Positions 18,670-26,766 of a DNA stretch of 43,311 bases are shown piece after piece. The stretch is from Parachitinimonas caeni (GTDB taxonomy: Bacteria; Pseudomonadota; Gammaproteobacteria; Burkholderiales; Chitinimonadaceae). The position numbers were made by a program, and so were the translations under genes. Where the stretch lies: assembly GCF_030129945.1 (NCBI RefSeq), contig NZ_JARRAF010000038.1:1-43311 (forward strand). Direction: 5' to 3'. Within the stretch, counting starts at the first letter, position 1, and the number at the start of each line of letters is the position of its first letter. The notes below the pieces were generated by a model that was not told where the DNA came from, made no database searches, and worked only from the letters and a program-made list of their open reading frames with translations.

Positions 18670-19271
18670 ATATGCGTCTTCCTGAACAGAATTTACGGCC
18701 GGATCTGGAGCGGGTCGCCAACTGGATCGCCCCTGCCAGCCGGGTGCTGGATCTGGGCTGCGGCGATGGGGCATTGCTGTCGTACCTGCGGGCAGAAAAG
18801 CAGGTGGAAGGATATGGCGTCGAGATTGATATCGACGGGGTGGCCAGCTGTATCGAACATGGCGTGAACGTTGTGCAGAGCGACCTGGAAAGCGGCCTCT
18901 CTGGCTTTGAATCCAACAGCTTCGACTATGTCGTGCTGTCGCTGACACTACAATCGATGCGACGCATCGAATTTATCGTGCAGGAGATGCTGCGGGTAGG
19001 CCGGATCGGTATCGTGACCTTCCCCAACTTTGGTTACTGGCAAAATCGCTGGCAGATATTGCGTGGCCGGATGCCGGTGTCCGAAACCATTCCCTATGAG
19101 TGGTACAACACACCGAATATTCACCTGTGCACGTTGCATGATTTCGACCGCTTCCTGACAGCGCACAAGATGCGTACCACCGCGCAGATGGTGCTGCATC
19201 AAGGCCGCCGGGTGAATGTCTTGCCCAATTTAATGGGAAGCCTGGCGCTGGTCCGGTTTGAGTTCGAATGA
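18666..19271 (+). CDS. metW: methionine biosynthesis protein MetW
   Basis: A 201-residue protein with a class I methyltransferase-like fold. The SAM-binding motif [15 protein letters not shown] is near residue 27-41, followed by an acidic strand end (YGVEIDIDG) and VVLSLTLQS. The MetW family is almost always encoded directly after metX in proteobacteria and is needed for full homoserine acyltransferase activity; it does not act as an ordinary methyltransferase in an established reaction. The 4-bp ATGA overlap with metX, and the same overlap with the next gene, indicate translational coupling. Confidence 0.94.
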   Translation: MNMRLPEQNLRPDLERVANWIAPASRVLDLGCGDGALLSYLRAEKQVEGYGVEIDIDGVASCIEHGVNVVQSDLESGLSGFESNSFDYVVLSLTLQSMRRIEFIVQEMLRVGRIGIVTFPNFGYWQNRWQILRGRMPVSETIPYEWYNTPNIHLCTLHDFDRFLTAHKMRTTAQMVLHQGRRVNVLPNLMGSLALVRFEFE

Positions 19272-19885
19272 TGCCGACGGTCAGCACATTGCAGCAGGCG
19301 ATGGATGCCCTGGTTGATCGGGGTTATGCTGTCTGGCCGGGGTTTCTTGACGCAGAGGCGGTTGCGGGTCTGTTGGCCGAAGCCAGAGCGCGGCGTGAAG
19401 CTGGGGCATTTCATCGGGCCGGAGTTGGCCGGGCCAACGGACTGGCGGTACGGGATCAGGTGCGTGGTGATGAAGTGCTATGGCTGGATGAGGCGGCCGA
19501 GGTCGCCGCCGAACGTCCCTACTGGCAGGCGTTACAGGCATTGCGAAGGGAAATCAACCAGACGCTCTATCTGGGATTGGTGGAGGGTGAGTTCCACTAT
19601 GCGCATTATCCGGTTGGTACATTCTACCGACGTCACCTTGATCGCTTTCGTGATGACGATGCGCGCACGGTTTCCTGCGTGCTGTATCTGAATCAGGACT
19701 GGCAGGATGCTGAGGGTGGACAGCTTCGCTTGTATCTGGATGCGACAGAGGAATCGAAGTTTCTTGACGTCAGTCCGCAAGCGGGAACGCTGGCTTTATT
19801 TCTGTCAGATCGCTTCTGGCACGAAGTTTTGCCGGCCAGTCGGGAACGGTGGTCGGTCACTGGCTGGATGCGACGCCGAGTGTAG
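19268..19885 (+). CDS. 2-oxoglutarate/Fe(II)-dependent oxygenase (SM-20/PHD-like)
   Basis: A 205-residue jelly-roll dioxygenase of the prolyl-4-hydroxylase/SM-20 type. The iron triad is visible as H123 and D125 (RRHLDRF) and H185 (RFWHEVLPA), with R194 as the likely 2-oxoglutarate anchor (RERWSVTGW). The substrate is unknown; bacterial relatives hydroxylate protein prolines or small molecules. It begins with tandem ATGs overlapping the metW stop, so it is co-translated with methionine genes. It ends 110 bp before the convergent LysR gene. Confidence 0.86.
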   Translation: MMPTVSTLQQAMDALVDRGYAVWPGFLDAEAVAGLLAEARARREAGAFHRAGVGRANGLAVRDQVRGDEVLWLDEAAEVAAERPYWQALQALRREINQTLYLGLVEGEFHYAHYPVGTFYRRHLDRFRDDDARTVSCVLYLNQDWQDAEGGQLRLYLDATEESKFLDVSPQAGTLALFLSDRFWHEVLPASRERWSVTGWMRRRV

Positions 19886-19948
19886 CTTGCTGCGGGCCCT
19901 GATCGGGTTCGGGAGGTTTGACAGCGCTTGCAAAAAAGCCTGGATGTG

Positions 19949-19978
19949 GCAGAAGCGATGAGTGGCATCCGCTTCTGC
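19949..19978. terminator. hairpin between convergent genes, possible terminator
   Basis: GCAGAAGC (19949-19956) pairs with GCTTCTGC (19971-19978), extended inside by GATG/CATC across a one-base bulge. It lies between the convergent oxygenase and LysR genes. Neither side has an immediate T-run; on the minus strand a run of six T follows about a dozen bases later, so terminator function is uncertain. Confidence 0.4.
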
Positions 19979-19995
19979 GGCCGAGTACCGACCGG

Positions 19996-20910
19996 CTATT
20001 TACGCCAGGGCGGAGTCGGTTTGAATTTATTCTGCAGGAAGGTCACGAAGGTTTTCAGCCGCAAAGGCATCCCCACCCGATGAGGCGCAAGTGCGACGAC
20101 ATCGGCTTCTTGCAATTTCCAGTCTGGCAGTGCCTGTACCAGGCTGCCGCTACGCAGATTGAGTGCGACATCCCATTCAGACCGGACAATCAATCCTTTT
20201 CCGGCCAGCGCCCACTGTTTGACTACTTCCCCATCGTTCGCGCTCAAGCTGGGAGTGACCCGAATCCGGCGGACATCATCCCCTTGCGAGAACTGCCATA
20301 GCGTAACGTCTTCGTCGTTCTCGCGCAGAACCAGGCACTGGTGATGGGTCAGATCTTCCGGGCGCTCTAGCGGCGGGTTTTCCTGGAAATACTGAGGTGC
20401 CGCACAGAGCACGCGTGAATTTGGAGCAATCGGATAAACGATCCAGTTCGATTCCTGCAGTTCCCCAATGTGGATGACCAGATCAAAGCGATCTGAAGCA
20501 TGCGCCGAGAAGCGATCCGCCAGGGTCAGCGAAATGTCCAGGTCTGGGTGCATGGAATGGAATTCAGCAACGATCGGCGCCAGATATCGCCTGCCGAAGC
20601 CCAAAGGGCCGAAAATACGTAGCGCACCAACCAGCTGGCCGCTGCGCTCGCGCAGATCACTGATCAACTCTTCAAAGTCTTTCAGCAGGACAGACCCCCG
20701 CTGAAACAGCACTTCTCCTTCCTCCGTCAGTTGGATCCGGCGGGTGCTGCGGTCGAGCAGGCGCACGCCGAGATTGGTTTCCAGTTGACGCAGTCGCTGT
20801 GAGAGTGCGGAGGTCGTGAGATCCAGCTGACGGGCCGCTGCAGACAGACTGCCGCTTTCGACAATGCTCACAAAGAACCGCAATGACTGCAGATCGTTGT
20901 AATCCTTCAT
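19996..20910 (-). CDS. LysR-family transcriptional regulator
   Basis: A 304-residue regulator with an N-terminal winged helix-turn-helix (about 5-65: LRFFVSIVESGSLSAAARQLDLTTSALSQRLRQLE) and a periplasmic-binding-protein-like effector domain (about 90-295, starting GALRIFGPLGFGRRYLAP). It resembles the large CrgA/DmlR-type subgroup. The ATG at 20910 is chosen because LysR proteins begin just before the helix-turn-helix; an upstream ATG at 21000 would add 30 non-conserved residues. It lies downstream of the secretion operon on the same strand (150-bp gap) and has no divergent target gene, so its regulon cannot be inferred beyond possible autoregulation. Confidence 0.9.
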   Translation of the reverse strand: MKDYNDLQSLRFFVSIVESGSLSAAARQLDLTTSALSQRLRQLETNLGVRLLDRSTRRIQLTEEGEVLFQRGSVLLKDFEELISDLRERSGQLVGALRIFGPLGFGRRYLAPIVAEFHSMHPDLDISLTLADRFSAHASDRFDLVIHIGELQESNWIVYPIAPNSRVLCAAPQYFQENPPLERPEDLTHHQCLVLRENDEDVTLWQFSQGDDVRRIRVTPSLSANDGEVVKQWALAGKGLIVRSEWDVALNLRSGSLVQALPDWKLQEADVVALAPHRVGMPLRLKTFVTFLQNKFKPTPPWRK

Positions 20911-20959
20911 CTGCACAGGTTTTCTCCTTGCTGTGGCAGGCCGTTCGAAACCGGCAAAG

Positions 20960-20976
20960 TCTGACCAAAAGTCAGA
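20960..20976. promoter_or_regulatory. candidate LysR-type operator upstream of the regulator
   Basis: A perfect dyad TCTGAC-N5-GTCAGA, 50 bases upstream of the LysR start. It contains the T-N11-A pattern inside an inverted repeat (T20962, A20974) that defines LysR boxes. Autoregulatory binding is inference. Confidence 0.45.
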
Positions 20977-21060
20977 GATTGGGTGCGTAAATGCGAGCAA
21001 AACTGTCGCCGTAAAAGGGTTTTCATAAGGCTCTCTGGCAAGGCACTTTTGGCGCCGGGT

Positions 21061-21534
21061 TTAACTCTTGGGCTTGTTGGCCGCTTGGTAGGTAAATTGC
21101 CACTCTGCAATGGTCGTGGCGTCGCCAAATTCTTTATAACGTGCGGGAAAACCCTGTTGCTTCCAAGGTTTGCGGGCAGAGGTACTGCGTACCCCCATAA
21201 TTCCGCCACCCGGTGCAACGATGGGTTCCCAGGGCTGTCCGGTCTCCGGATCGGGATAGAGCTTGCGCAAATGGCGCACCGGATTGGGAAAGCGTGGGTC
21301 CTGGACCAGATCTTCCAGCCTTTGCGGATACTGACCGTTACTGCCCGGCATTTCAATATAGTGAGTGATTGCCCGTCGATAGGTATCGCCGACGGCCAGC
21401 ACTTCCTCTTCGCGCTGGCGCTCGGCTTGTGTGCTGCTGACATCCACAGCTTTGCCCATCAGCAGGCTCATCACCAGCAATATTCCGAGTAGCCACAGGT
21501 AGGCAAAGCCTTTCGGCTGCTTACCAGTCACCAT
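21061..21534 (-). CDS. pseudopilin-like protein, last gene of the secretion operon
   Basis: A 157-residue protein with a short basic N-terminus, a prepilin-peptidase-like site (KG/FAYLWLLGILL) and one membrane helix, then a soluble domain containing YPDPETGQPWEP, GGGIMGVRS and a closing WQFTYQ. These C-terminal motifs recur in a proteobacterial family annotated only as type II secretion protein. Glu at position +5 of the mature form, usual in pilins, is Trp here, as in tip-type minor pseudopilins that lack Glu5. It probably forms part of the pseudopilus tip. The ATG at 21534 is preferred: it overlaps the upstream gene by 14 bp and leaves a normal leader length. Confidence 0.75.
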   Translation of the reverse strand: MVTGKQPKGFAYLWLLGILLVMSLLMGKAVDVSSTQAERQREEEVLAVGDTYRRAITHYIEMPGSNGQYPQRLEDLVQDPRFPNPVRHLRKLYPDPETGQPWEPIVAPGGGIMGVRSTSARKPWKQQGFPARYKEFGDATTIAEWQFTYQAANKPKS

Positions 21535-21907
21535 AGGGCGTGCCCTCGCTGCTGTTGCCGCTGGCGCCACTTTTCACATCAGCGACATTGCCTTTGGTGC
21601 CTGCGGGCGGCGGGATGACGCGCCAACTGTCGCGCCGCTCGGTAATCGGATCGACCGGAACTTCGCGCAGATAGCGCAGGGTGACCAGTTCATCCAGGCT
21701 TTCAGGATAACGGCCACGATCACCGTGAAACTGATCAATCAGCCGTCGCATGGTGCTGAGGTCATCCCGCAGCACGGTTTCCTTGGCGCGATCGACGTGC
21801 CCCAGATAGCGTGGCGCGACCAGGCTCAGTAAGGTGGCAATGATTGCCATGGCTACCAGCAGCTCGATCAAGGTAAAGCCAGATTGACGGCGCACAGGGT
21901 TCACCAT
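21521..21907 (-). CDS. GspG-like pseudopilin
   Basis: A 128-residue type IV pilin-like protein with a canonical prepilin leader: QSG/FTLIELLVAMAII with Glu+5, a long N-terminal helix, then a short domain with YPESLDELV and VPVDPITERRDSW, which resembles the GspG C-terminal region. Prepilin peptidase should cleave and methylate it before assembly. It is too divergent from the GspG at 29656-30072 to be a simple duplicate. It overlaps the preceding pseudopilin gene by 7 bp and the following one by 14 bp. Confidence 0.82.
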   Translation of the reverse strand: MVNPVRRQSGFTLIELLVAMAIIATLLSLVAPRYLGHVDRAKETVLRDDLSTMRRLIDQFHGDRGRYPESLDELVTLRYLREVPVDPITERRDSWRVIPPPAGTKGNVADVKSGASGNSSEGTPYGDW

Positions 21908-22389
21908 TCGCGATAAGGGCGGCCATTCAGGCCGGTTTGTGGGTTCAGTGAAAAGACATCGAAGACATCATCGCCAGCAGCGGGGGCGTCTGGTGGTGAG
22001 GCGTAACTGCGCAAGGCCCAGGTTTGTTCGGCGGGCGTGTTGGCGTCGGGAAAGAATGGGTCTCGCGGGATGCGCCGTAAAAAATAAATCCGCTTCTGGT
22101 CGGGCGACGTCTTGTCGATAGCGCCCTCGACCAGCTGCCGCAATGACTTGGGATAGCCCGTGGCATCGGCCGCCTTCTCGATTTTTCCTTCATCGCTCGC
22201 CTGCTTGAAGGCGTCAATTCCCGCACGTATCTCCCGCAGGGCGAGGCGTAGTTCCTGCTCCTTGCTACGCTGGGCCTGCAACTGGGTAAGCGGGAGCGCG
22301 GCACCTGCCAGTATCGCCAGCAACGTTAGCGACACCAGCAGTTCGATCAAGGTAAAGCCGCGCTGTGCAGCCGCTGGCGGGGTGTCCAT
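21901..22389 (-). CDS. GspG/GspH-like pseudopilin
   Basis: A 162-residue pseudopilin with leader MDTPPAAAQRG/FTLIELLVSLTLLA (Glu+5 present). The soluble part has YPKSLRQLV, YFLRRIPRDPFFPD and a closing NGRPYREW, recalling GspG's conserved PxDPWGxxY region. It follows the secretin gene with a TGATG junction, stop and start sharing one base. Likely a minor pseudopilin of the same filament; its place in it cannot be read from sequence. Confidence 0.82.
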   Translation of the reverse strand: MDTPPAAAQRGFTLIELLVSLTLLAILAGAALPLTQLQAQRSKEQELRLALREIRAGIDAFKQASDEGKIEKAADATGYPKSLRQLVEGAIDKTSPDQKRIYFLRRIPRDPFFPDANTPAEQTWALRSYASPPDAPAAGDDVFDVFSLNPQTGLNGRPYREW

Positions 22390-24335
22390 CAGCGAGTTCC
22401 GGCAGCTGGAACGGTTGGGGGGGGCTGCATCGGAGGCTGAGTCTGCGGCAGCTGCTGTGGTGGAGGGGGCGGCGGAGGTGGTGGCGCTTGGGTGCCGCCA
22501 CTATTATCAACGGGCGCAGCGCCACCGCCATCCGTGCTGGCCGGAATCGAGATCTGGCTGCGATTAGGCAGGCGCAAGGCTTCGCTGCCAATAGCTTCGT
22601 CGGTACCGCTGTGGAATTCGGTGACATTGGCGTCGGGTATAGCCAGATTGCGTACCACATGAGGGGTGATCAGCAAGACCAGTTCAGACTTATTGAGCTG
22701 CCGCTTCTCTGACGAGAACAGTCGGCCTAGCATTGGCAGTTTGCCAAGGCCTGGCAGACGCGATGCGGATTCGATTTCCTCCTGCTTCAGCAAGCCCGCC
22801 ATCACCTGCGTCTCGCCATCTTTCAGTCGCAGAATGGTGCTGGTGGTACGGGTACCGATCTGATAGGTGAGCAAGCCGGACTTGCTTGGTACTTCCTTGA
22901 CGATATTGCTGACTTCCAGACTCAGGCGAATACCGACTTCATCCGACTGGTAAATCTGTGGTTCTACATCCAGCTTCAGGCCGACATCCAGATAGTTGAC
23001 CGATTCTGCGACGGAGCCAGAAGTCGGATTGGTGGTGGTGGTGATGACGGGAACGCGGTCGCCAATATGAATCTTGGCTTTCTCGCGGTTCTTTACCCGG
23101 ATGCGAGGGTTGGCCAGGGTATTGGTGGCGCCGTCGGTATGCTTGAGGTTGAGGACTACGGCAGGGTCACTGATGCTGACTTTGAGTCCATCGCGCGACA
23201 GATTGCGCAACTCACCCCAGGTAATGCTGCCGCCATCCAGCCCCTTGGGGACCGAGAGTGAAACCTGATCGGGGAATTGCACACCCAGTTGAGACAGGCG
23301 TTCACTGCCGATTTCCATGACTTCCACATCCAGCATGACTTCCGGCTCCGCCAGATCATTGGCGGCAATCAGCTTCTCGGCCATGGCAATGGCGTCGGGA
23401 GTATCACGCACGACAACCAGATTCAGTTTGTCATCGGCGTAGATATCGCGTGTCTTGACGATGGTCTTGATCAGGCTGACAGCGGCTTTGGCCTCCATAT
23501 TGTTGAGATAGAAGGTCTTGACGTTGAGCGCCTCAAGGTCTTTCTGCCGATTGGGTGTGGCTGAGTAGATCAGCACGGTTTTGTCATTCAAAACCCGCTT
23601 GGCAAGCTTGTTGGTGGCAAGCAGGACATTCAGTGCATCGCCAAGAGGCGTGTCGCGCGCCATGATTGTGGTCTGCCCATCAAGCCTGACTTCGCGGTCG
23701 AATACGAAGTTGACCCCGGTACTCTGGCTCAGCACATCAAACACGGCCATCAGCGGCGCATTGCGAAACTCCAGGGTGACCAGCGAATTCATCGGTGAAG
23801 CGGCCGTAACCGGGCTGAGGTCGGCCTTGTTCTTGGCTGTGTCGAGGTCCGACAACATTTTGCGGGCGCGCGGATGGCGCGGCGATTCGCTCAGCACTTG
23901 CTTGAGCAGCACCCTGGCGCGCTCCGGGTTGTTGGTCTGAATGGCCTGTGCGGCATCTTCGAGCTTGGTACGGTGTGCAAACTCACGCTCCAGCTTGATC
24001 AGTCCATCCTTGGCTCTGGGATTGTCGGGATGTAGACGCAGGGCTTTTTCGTAGCTGGTCTGGGCTTCGTCAAAGCGTTGGTTGGTGCGCTGGGTTTCGG
24101 CGTCACGCAAGAAGCGATCCACAACCACTTCGCGCTGCCGTAACCAGTAGCTACGGTATTCATTGTTGTTCGGCTCGCTGCGGGCCAGGCCTTCCAGGGC
24201 CAGCACGGCTTCTTCGGCCCGACCTTCAGCCAGCATCTGTCGTGACTGCTCGAAGGTGCGCTGACCATTGCTGGCACAGCCGGCACCTAGCGTGAGGACC
24301 AGTCCCCATAGGATCGTGTGACGGGGCAGTTTCAT
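22389..24335 (-). CDS. gspD: secretin, outer-membrane channel (GspD/MshL-like)
   Basis: A 648-residue outer-membrane secretin precursor. The N-terminus is a signal with a cysteine in a near-lipobox (LGAGC, about residue 20), suggesting a lipoprotein. Then come TPR-like helices (about 28-165), an STN/N0-like domain (VTLEFRNAPLMAVFDVLSQ, about 186-255), an N1-type ring-building domain (about 270-330) and the secretin core (about 335-575) with IRVKNREKAKIHIGDRVPV, VNYLDVGLKLDVEP and a closing SELVLLITPHVV. The tail is strongly Pro-rich. TPR-bearing lipoprotein secretins occur in MSHA-like and hybrid systems rather than classical T2SS. The start shares one base with the upstream stop (TAATG). Confidence 0.92.
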   Translation of the reverse strand: MKLPRHTILWGLVLTLGAGCASNGQRTFEQSRQMLAEGRAEEAVLALEGLARSEPNNNEYRSYWLRQREVVVDRFLRDAETQRTNQRFDEAQTSYEKALRLHPDNPRAKDGLIKLEREFAHRTKLEDAAQAIQTNNPERARVLLKQVLSESPRHPRARKMLSDLDTAKNKADLSPVTAASPMNSLVTLEFRNAPLMAVFDVLSQSTGVNFVFDREVRLDGQTTIMARDTPLGDALNVLLATNKLAKRVLNDKTVLIYSATPNRQKDLEALNVKTFYLNNMEAKAAVSLIKTIVKTRDIYADDKLNLVVVRDTPDAIAMAEKLIAANDLAEPEVMLDVEVMEIGSERLSQLGVQFPDQVSLSVPKGLDGGSITWGELRNLSRDGLKVSISDPAVVLNLKHTDGATNTLANPRIRVKNREKAKIHIGDRVPVITTTTNPTSGSVAESVNYLDVGLKLDVEPQIYQSDEVGIRLSLEVSNIVKEVPSKSGLLTYQIGTRTTSTILRLKDGETQVMAGLLKQEEIESASRLPGLGKLPMLGRLFSSEKRQLNKSELVLLITPHVVRNLAIPDANVTEFHSGTDEAIGSEALRLPNRSQISIPASTDGGGAAPVDNSGGTQAPPPPPPPPPQQLPQTQPPMQPPPTVPAAGTR

Positions 24336-24916
24336 TACGGAGCTCCAAGAGACAACACCTGCTTCTCGCCTGAAGCCAGGTTGGTAAAGGTGAGGATGCC
24401 GGCACTCAAACTATCCAGACGCCATCCTCCGGGCAGGTTATCGCCAACATGGCCGACGACGGGGCTGCCATTGAAATCCAGATAGATATCGAGCTTTTCT
24501 CCCCGCAATAGTTTGCCCATGTATTTGTAGGGCAGGCTGGCAGGCGGGGGAGGAGGGGGTGGAACCGGGCTGGGCAGATTGGCCGTTGAAGGCACCGGTG
24601 CCGGGGTAATCGTCGGCGGCGCAGGCTTGCTGTTCGAGTGGAACGGATCCCCCGCCGCGTCGGCCACCTCTTCGCGTCGCATGGCGGTTTGCCAGTCTTC
24701 GTGATTGATGGTGGTGGTAGTCCCGGCCGGTGCCACGGAAGGCGATGATGGCTGGGCGGCACCTGTAGCGGGGGCGGGGCTGGTGGCAGGCACCTGCCCG
24801 CGATCACCTTCAGCGACCAGTATATCGGCATCCGGTGGTGCCATTCGCGACGACCAGATGGCTAAACCGGCAACGACTGCCAGAGCTGCCAGCCACCAAC
24901 GATTAAAGCCCTTCAT
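24335..24916 (-). CDS. PilP/GspC-like periplasmic linker protein
   Basis: A 193-residue bitopic protein: one N-terminal membrane helix (about 7-22), a long Pro/Ala/Ser-rich periplasmic linker (about 40-140) and a small C-terminal beta domain (about 145-193) with YKYMGKLLRGEKLDIYLDFNG and HVGDNLPGGWRLDSL, typical of the HR/PilP-type domain that binds the secretin N0 domain. It links the inner-membrane PilN-O-like proteins to the secretin encoded next. It overlaps the preceding gene by 4 bp (ATGA). Confidence 0.82.
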   Translation of the reverse strand: MKGFNRWWLAALAVVAGLAIWSSRMAPPDADILVAEGDRGQVPATSPAPATGAAQPSSPSVAPAGTTTTINHEDWQTAMRREEVADAAGDPFHSNSKPAPPTITPAPVPSTANLPSPVPPPPPPPASLPYKYMGKLLRGEKLDIYLDFNGSPVVGHVGDNLPGGWRLDSLSAGILTFTNLASGEKQVLSLGAP

Positions 24917-25452
24917 GGCGCAGCTCCCGTTGCTGGGGTGCTGCCGCGATAGTAGAAACTGAGGCGTAACCGGGCGACAACAATGTCTTTCGACTCTTCC
25001 CGCTCGAAGCGAACTTCATCGAGTACGGCGTTGCTGGCACTGCCCATGACCTTATTAAGGAAGCCTCGCAAAGAGGGGTAGTCACCGGCAACGGGCAAGC
25101 TGACCTGATAGCGTTGCAAAGCCAAGCCTTGCACGGGTTGCAATTGATACTGGGCTTCCTTGATGGTCAGGTTGGCGGCACCTGCTGCCTGGTCAACGGC
25201 CGAGAGTTGATCGGGCAACGTGTCCAGGCTCGGAAATAATGCGTAGAAGTCTTCCAGACGGCGAGGCTTGACCGCCAGTTTGGGGTTGGCACCACGACGA
25301 GCCTGTTCCAGTTGCTGACTGAGCTTGTTGGCTTTGTGCTCGGAAGGCAGCACCCGGGCGACCCAAACAATGACAGCACCCAAAAGCAGATAGACACCAA
25401 GGCGGCCCATGGTGCCAAGCTGCAACCACCCATACTTCACCCATGCCATCAT
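24913..25452 (-). CDS. PilO-like inner-membrane assembly protein
   Basis: A 179-residue bitopic protein: membrane helix (about 16-35), coiled-coil-prone stretch (HKANKLSQQLEQARR) and a periplasmic ferredoxin-like domain with YQVSLPVAGDYPSLRGFLNKVM, closely matching the PilO/GspM pattern. PilO pairs with PilN to connect the cytoplasmic platform to the secretin. It begins with two adjacent ATG codons inside the end of the preceding gene, a 4-bp overlap that implies coupled translation. Confidence 0.82.
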   Translation of the reverse strand: MMAWVKYGWLQLGTMGRLGVYLLLGAVIVWVARVLPSEHKANKLSQQLEQARRGANPKLAVKPRRLEDFYALFPSLDTLPDQLSAVDQAAGAANLTIKEAQYQLQPVQGLALQRYQVSLPVAGDYPSLRGFLNKVMGSASNAVLDEVRFEREESKDIVVARLRLSFYYRGSTPATGAAP

Positions 25453-25976
25453 GGTGTGGGCTCCGTGGCGATCTGTCCTTCACTCCAGCGTGCCTGTGCC
25501 AGGAATTTGATGCCTTTGGCGTTTTCTTCGGTGTTTTGCTGGATCAGATGCACATCGCGTAATCCACCTTCCTGCCTTAGCCGACGCAGGTAGTCATACA
25601 ACGCTGTGTTGTTCTCGGCTTCGCCGCCCAGTTGCACACCGGGGTTGCTACCGGTCTGCGGCAGAATCTGACTCAGGCGGACGCCTTTGACTTCAATTTT
25701 CTCAAGGCGGACAAACAGTGCGCCCCAAGGGCGCCGGAATTGACGGGCCAGCTTGTCCGCCGCAGCAAGCGCTTCAGGCGCATCGCTGCTTGGGCTGGTC
25801 TCGGCTGGCGCTTGCAACTTCCACATCTGGCCGGTAATGCGCTCCTGCTGGGCATCCAGCTCGGCCAGACGCATGGTCGCCATGACCACCAGACCTAAGC
25901 CGGCCAGCAGCAAAGGGGCGCCGATCCAGCTGACTCCGCCGGGACGACGGATGAAATCGAGTTCGATTTTTGCCAT
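25449..25976 (-). CDS. PilN-like inner-membrane assembly protein
   Basis: A 175-residue protein starting MAKIELDFIRRPG, with a membrane helix (about 18-36), a following helical stretch and a periplasmic domain containing VQLGGEAENNTALYDYLRRL, the fold seen in PilN and GspL C-terminal parts. In type IV pili PilN's short cytoplasmic N-terminus binds PilM, here encoded just upstream. The ATG at 25976 lies one base after the upstream stop; the longer in-frame opening to 26087 shadows that gene. Confidence 0.82.
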   Translation of the reverse strand: MAKIELDFIRRPGGVSWIGAPLLLAGLGLVVMATMRLAELDAQQERITGQMWKLQAPAETSPSSDAPEALAAADKLARQFRRPWGALFVRLEKIEVKGVRLSQILPQTGSNPGVQLGGEAENNTALYDYLRRLRQEGGLRDVHLIQQNTEENAKGIKFLAQARWSEGQIATEPTP

Positions 25977-25977
25977 A

Positions 25978-26766
25978 TCAGCACCCCAGGCACAGTGCCC
26001 ATTCGCGGTCGCTTCGAGGGTCGAAGCCGCGTTGCGGCGGAAGTCGTAGCCAGGTAGCCGACAATCGCCCCAGTTCTGGACGTTCAAAGACCGGGGCGGC
26101 GATGAATACTGGTGTAGTCAGTGCATCCAGCGCGGCGCTGGCCTGGGTGATCAGGCCAGGAAGGCGTCGCTCCCAAGGCTCGGGCAACATCCGGTTATAG
26201 AGATTTACCCATTCGCCGTTTCGCACTTGAATCAAGGCGAGCCGCCGTGGCTCGACCACTGCCAGGAGTGCTTCGCCAGCCAGTTTGTCGGCAACGCGAT
26301 TGAAGACGGAGGCTAAAAGAGGACGGACGCTGACCAGCTTCAGCTTGCGTTGATCGGCGAGGGCCTGCAGGGCGGCCAGCCAGCGTGTATCAATCGCGCT
26401 GGCGACACGGCTATGACCGGGCCGCAGAGGCGATAACGTGATTTGCCAGTTCGCGCTGGTGTCTCCGTATTGTTCAGAAAACAGGCTGGAGGCAAAGTCC
26501 AGGCTGACGGCCTCGCTGCTTAGCGCGGGTTGCCACGACAATACGGCGAAGCGCACCCAGGCGCTGGACAGGACGACTTCCAGTTGTCGTGCTTTGCAGT
26601 CGGCAAGCCAGGTGGCTAACTCTGCAAAATCAGGCACGCCATCGTGGACTTTCAGGGCAAAACGGGCCTCTGCAACGCGGCGGCGACCCCAGCCTTTCAG
26701 GTAAACGGCGCTGACGCTTTCGGCGCCGACCGCGATCACCACACGGTCAGCGAACGAAAGTAACAC
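25978..26766 (-). CDS. PilM/GspL-cytoplasmic-like protein
   Basis: A 262-residue soluble protein without signal or membrane helix. It resembles divergent actin-like PilM or GspL cytoplasmic domains only weakly: VVIAVGAESVSAVYL near the N-terminus, a WVRF motif and a later LLAVVEPRRLALIQ strand. The call relies mainly on position before pilN, pilO and pilP homologues. The GTG at 26766 is chosen because AGGAG lies seven bases upstream and the product then starts at the conserved beta strand; it overlaps the gspE end by 20 bp. Clear ATP-binding actin motifs are not visible. Confidence 0.68.
   Translation of the reverse strand: MLLSFADRVVIAVGAESVSAVYLKGWGRRRVAEARFALKVHDGVPDFAELATWLADCKARQLEVVLSSAWVRFAVLSWQPALSSEAVSLDFASSLFSEQYGDTSANWQITLSPLRPGHSRVASAIDTRWLAALQALADQRKLKLVSVRPLLASVFNRVADKLAGEALLAVVEPRRLALIQVRNGEWVNLYNRMLPEPWERRLPGLITQASAALDALTTPVFIAAPVFERPELGRLSATWLRLPPQRGFDPRSDREWALCLGC

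Noticed and set aside
22440-22500. Pro-codon repeat tract
   Set aside because: It encodes the Pro-rich tail of the secretin, in frame, and needs no other explanation.
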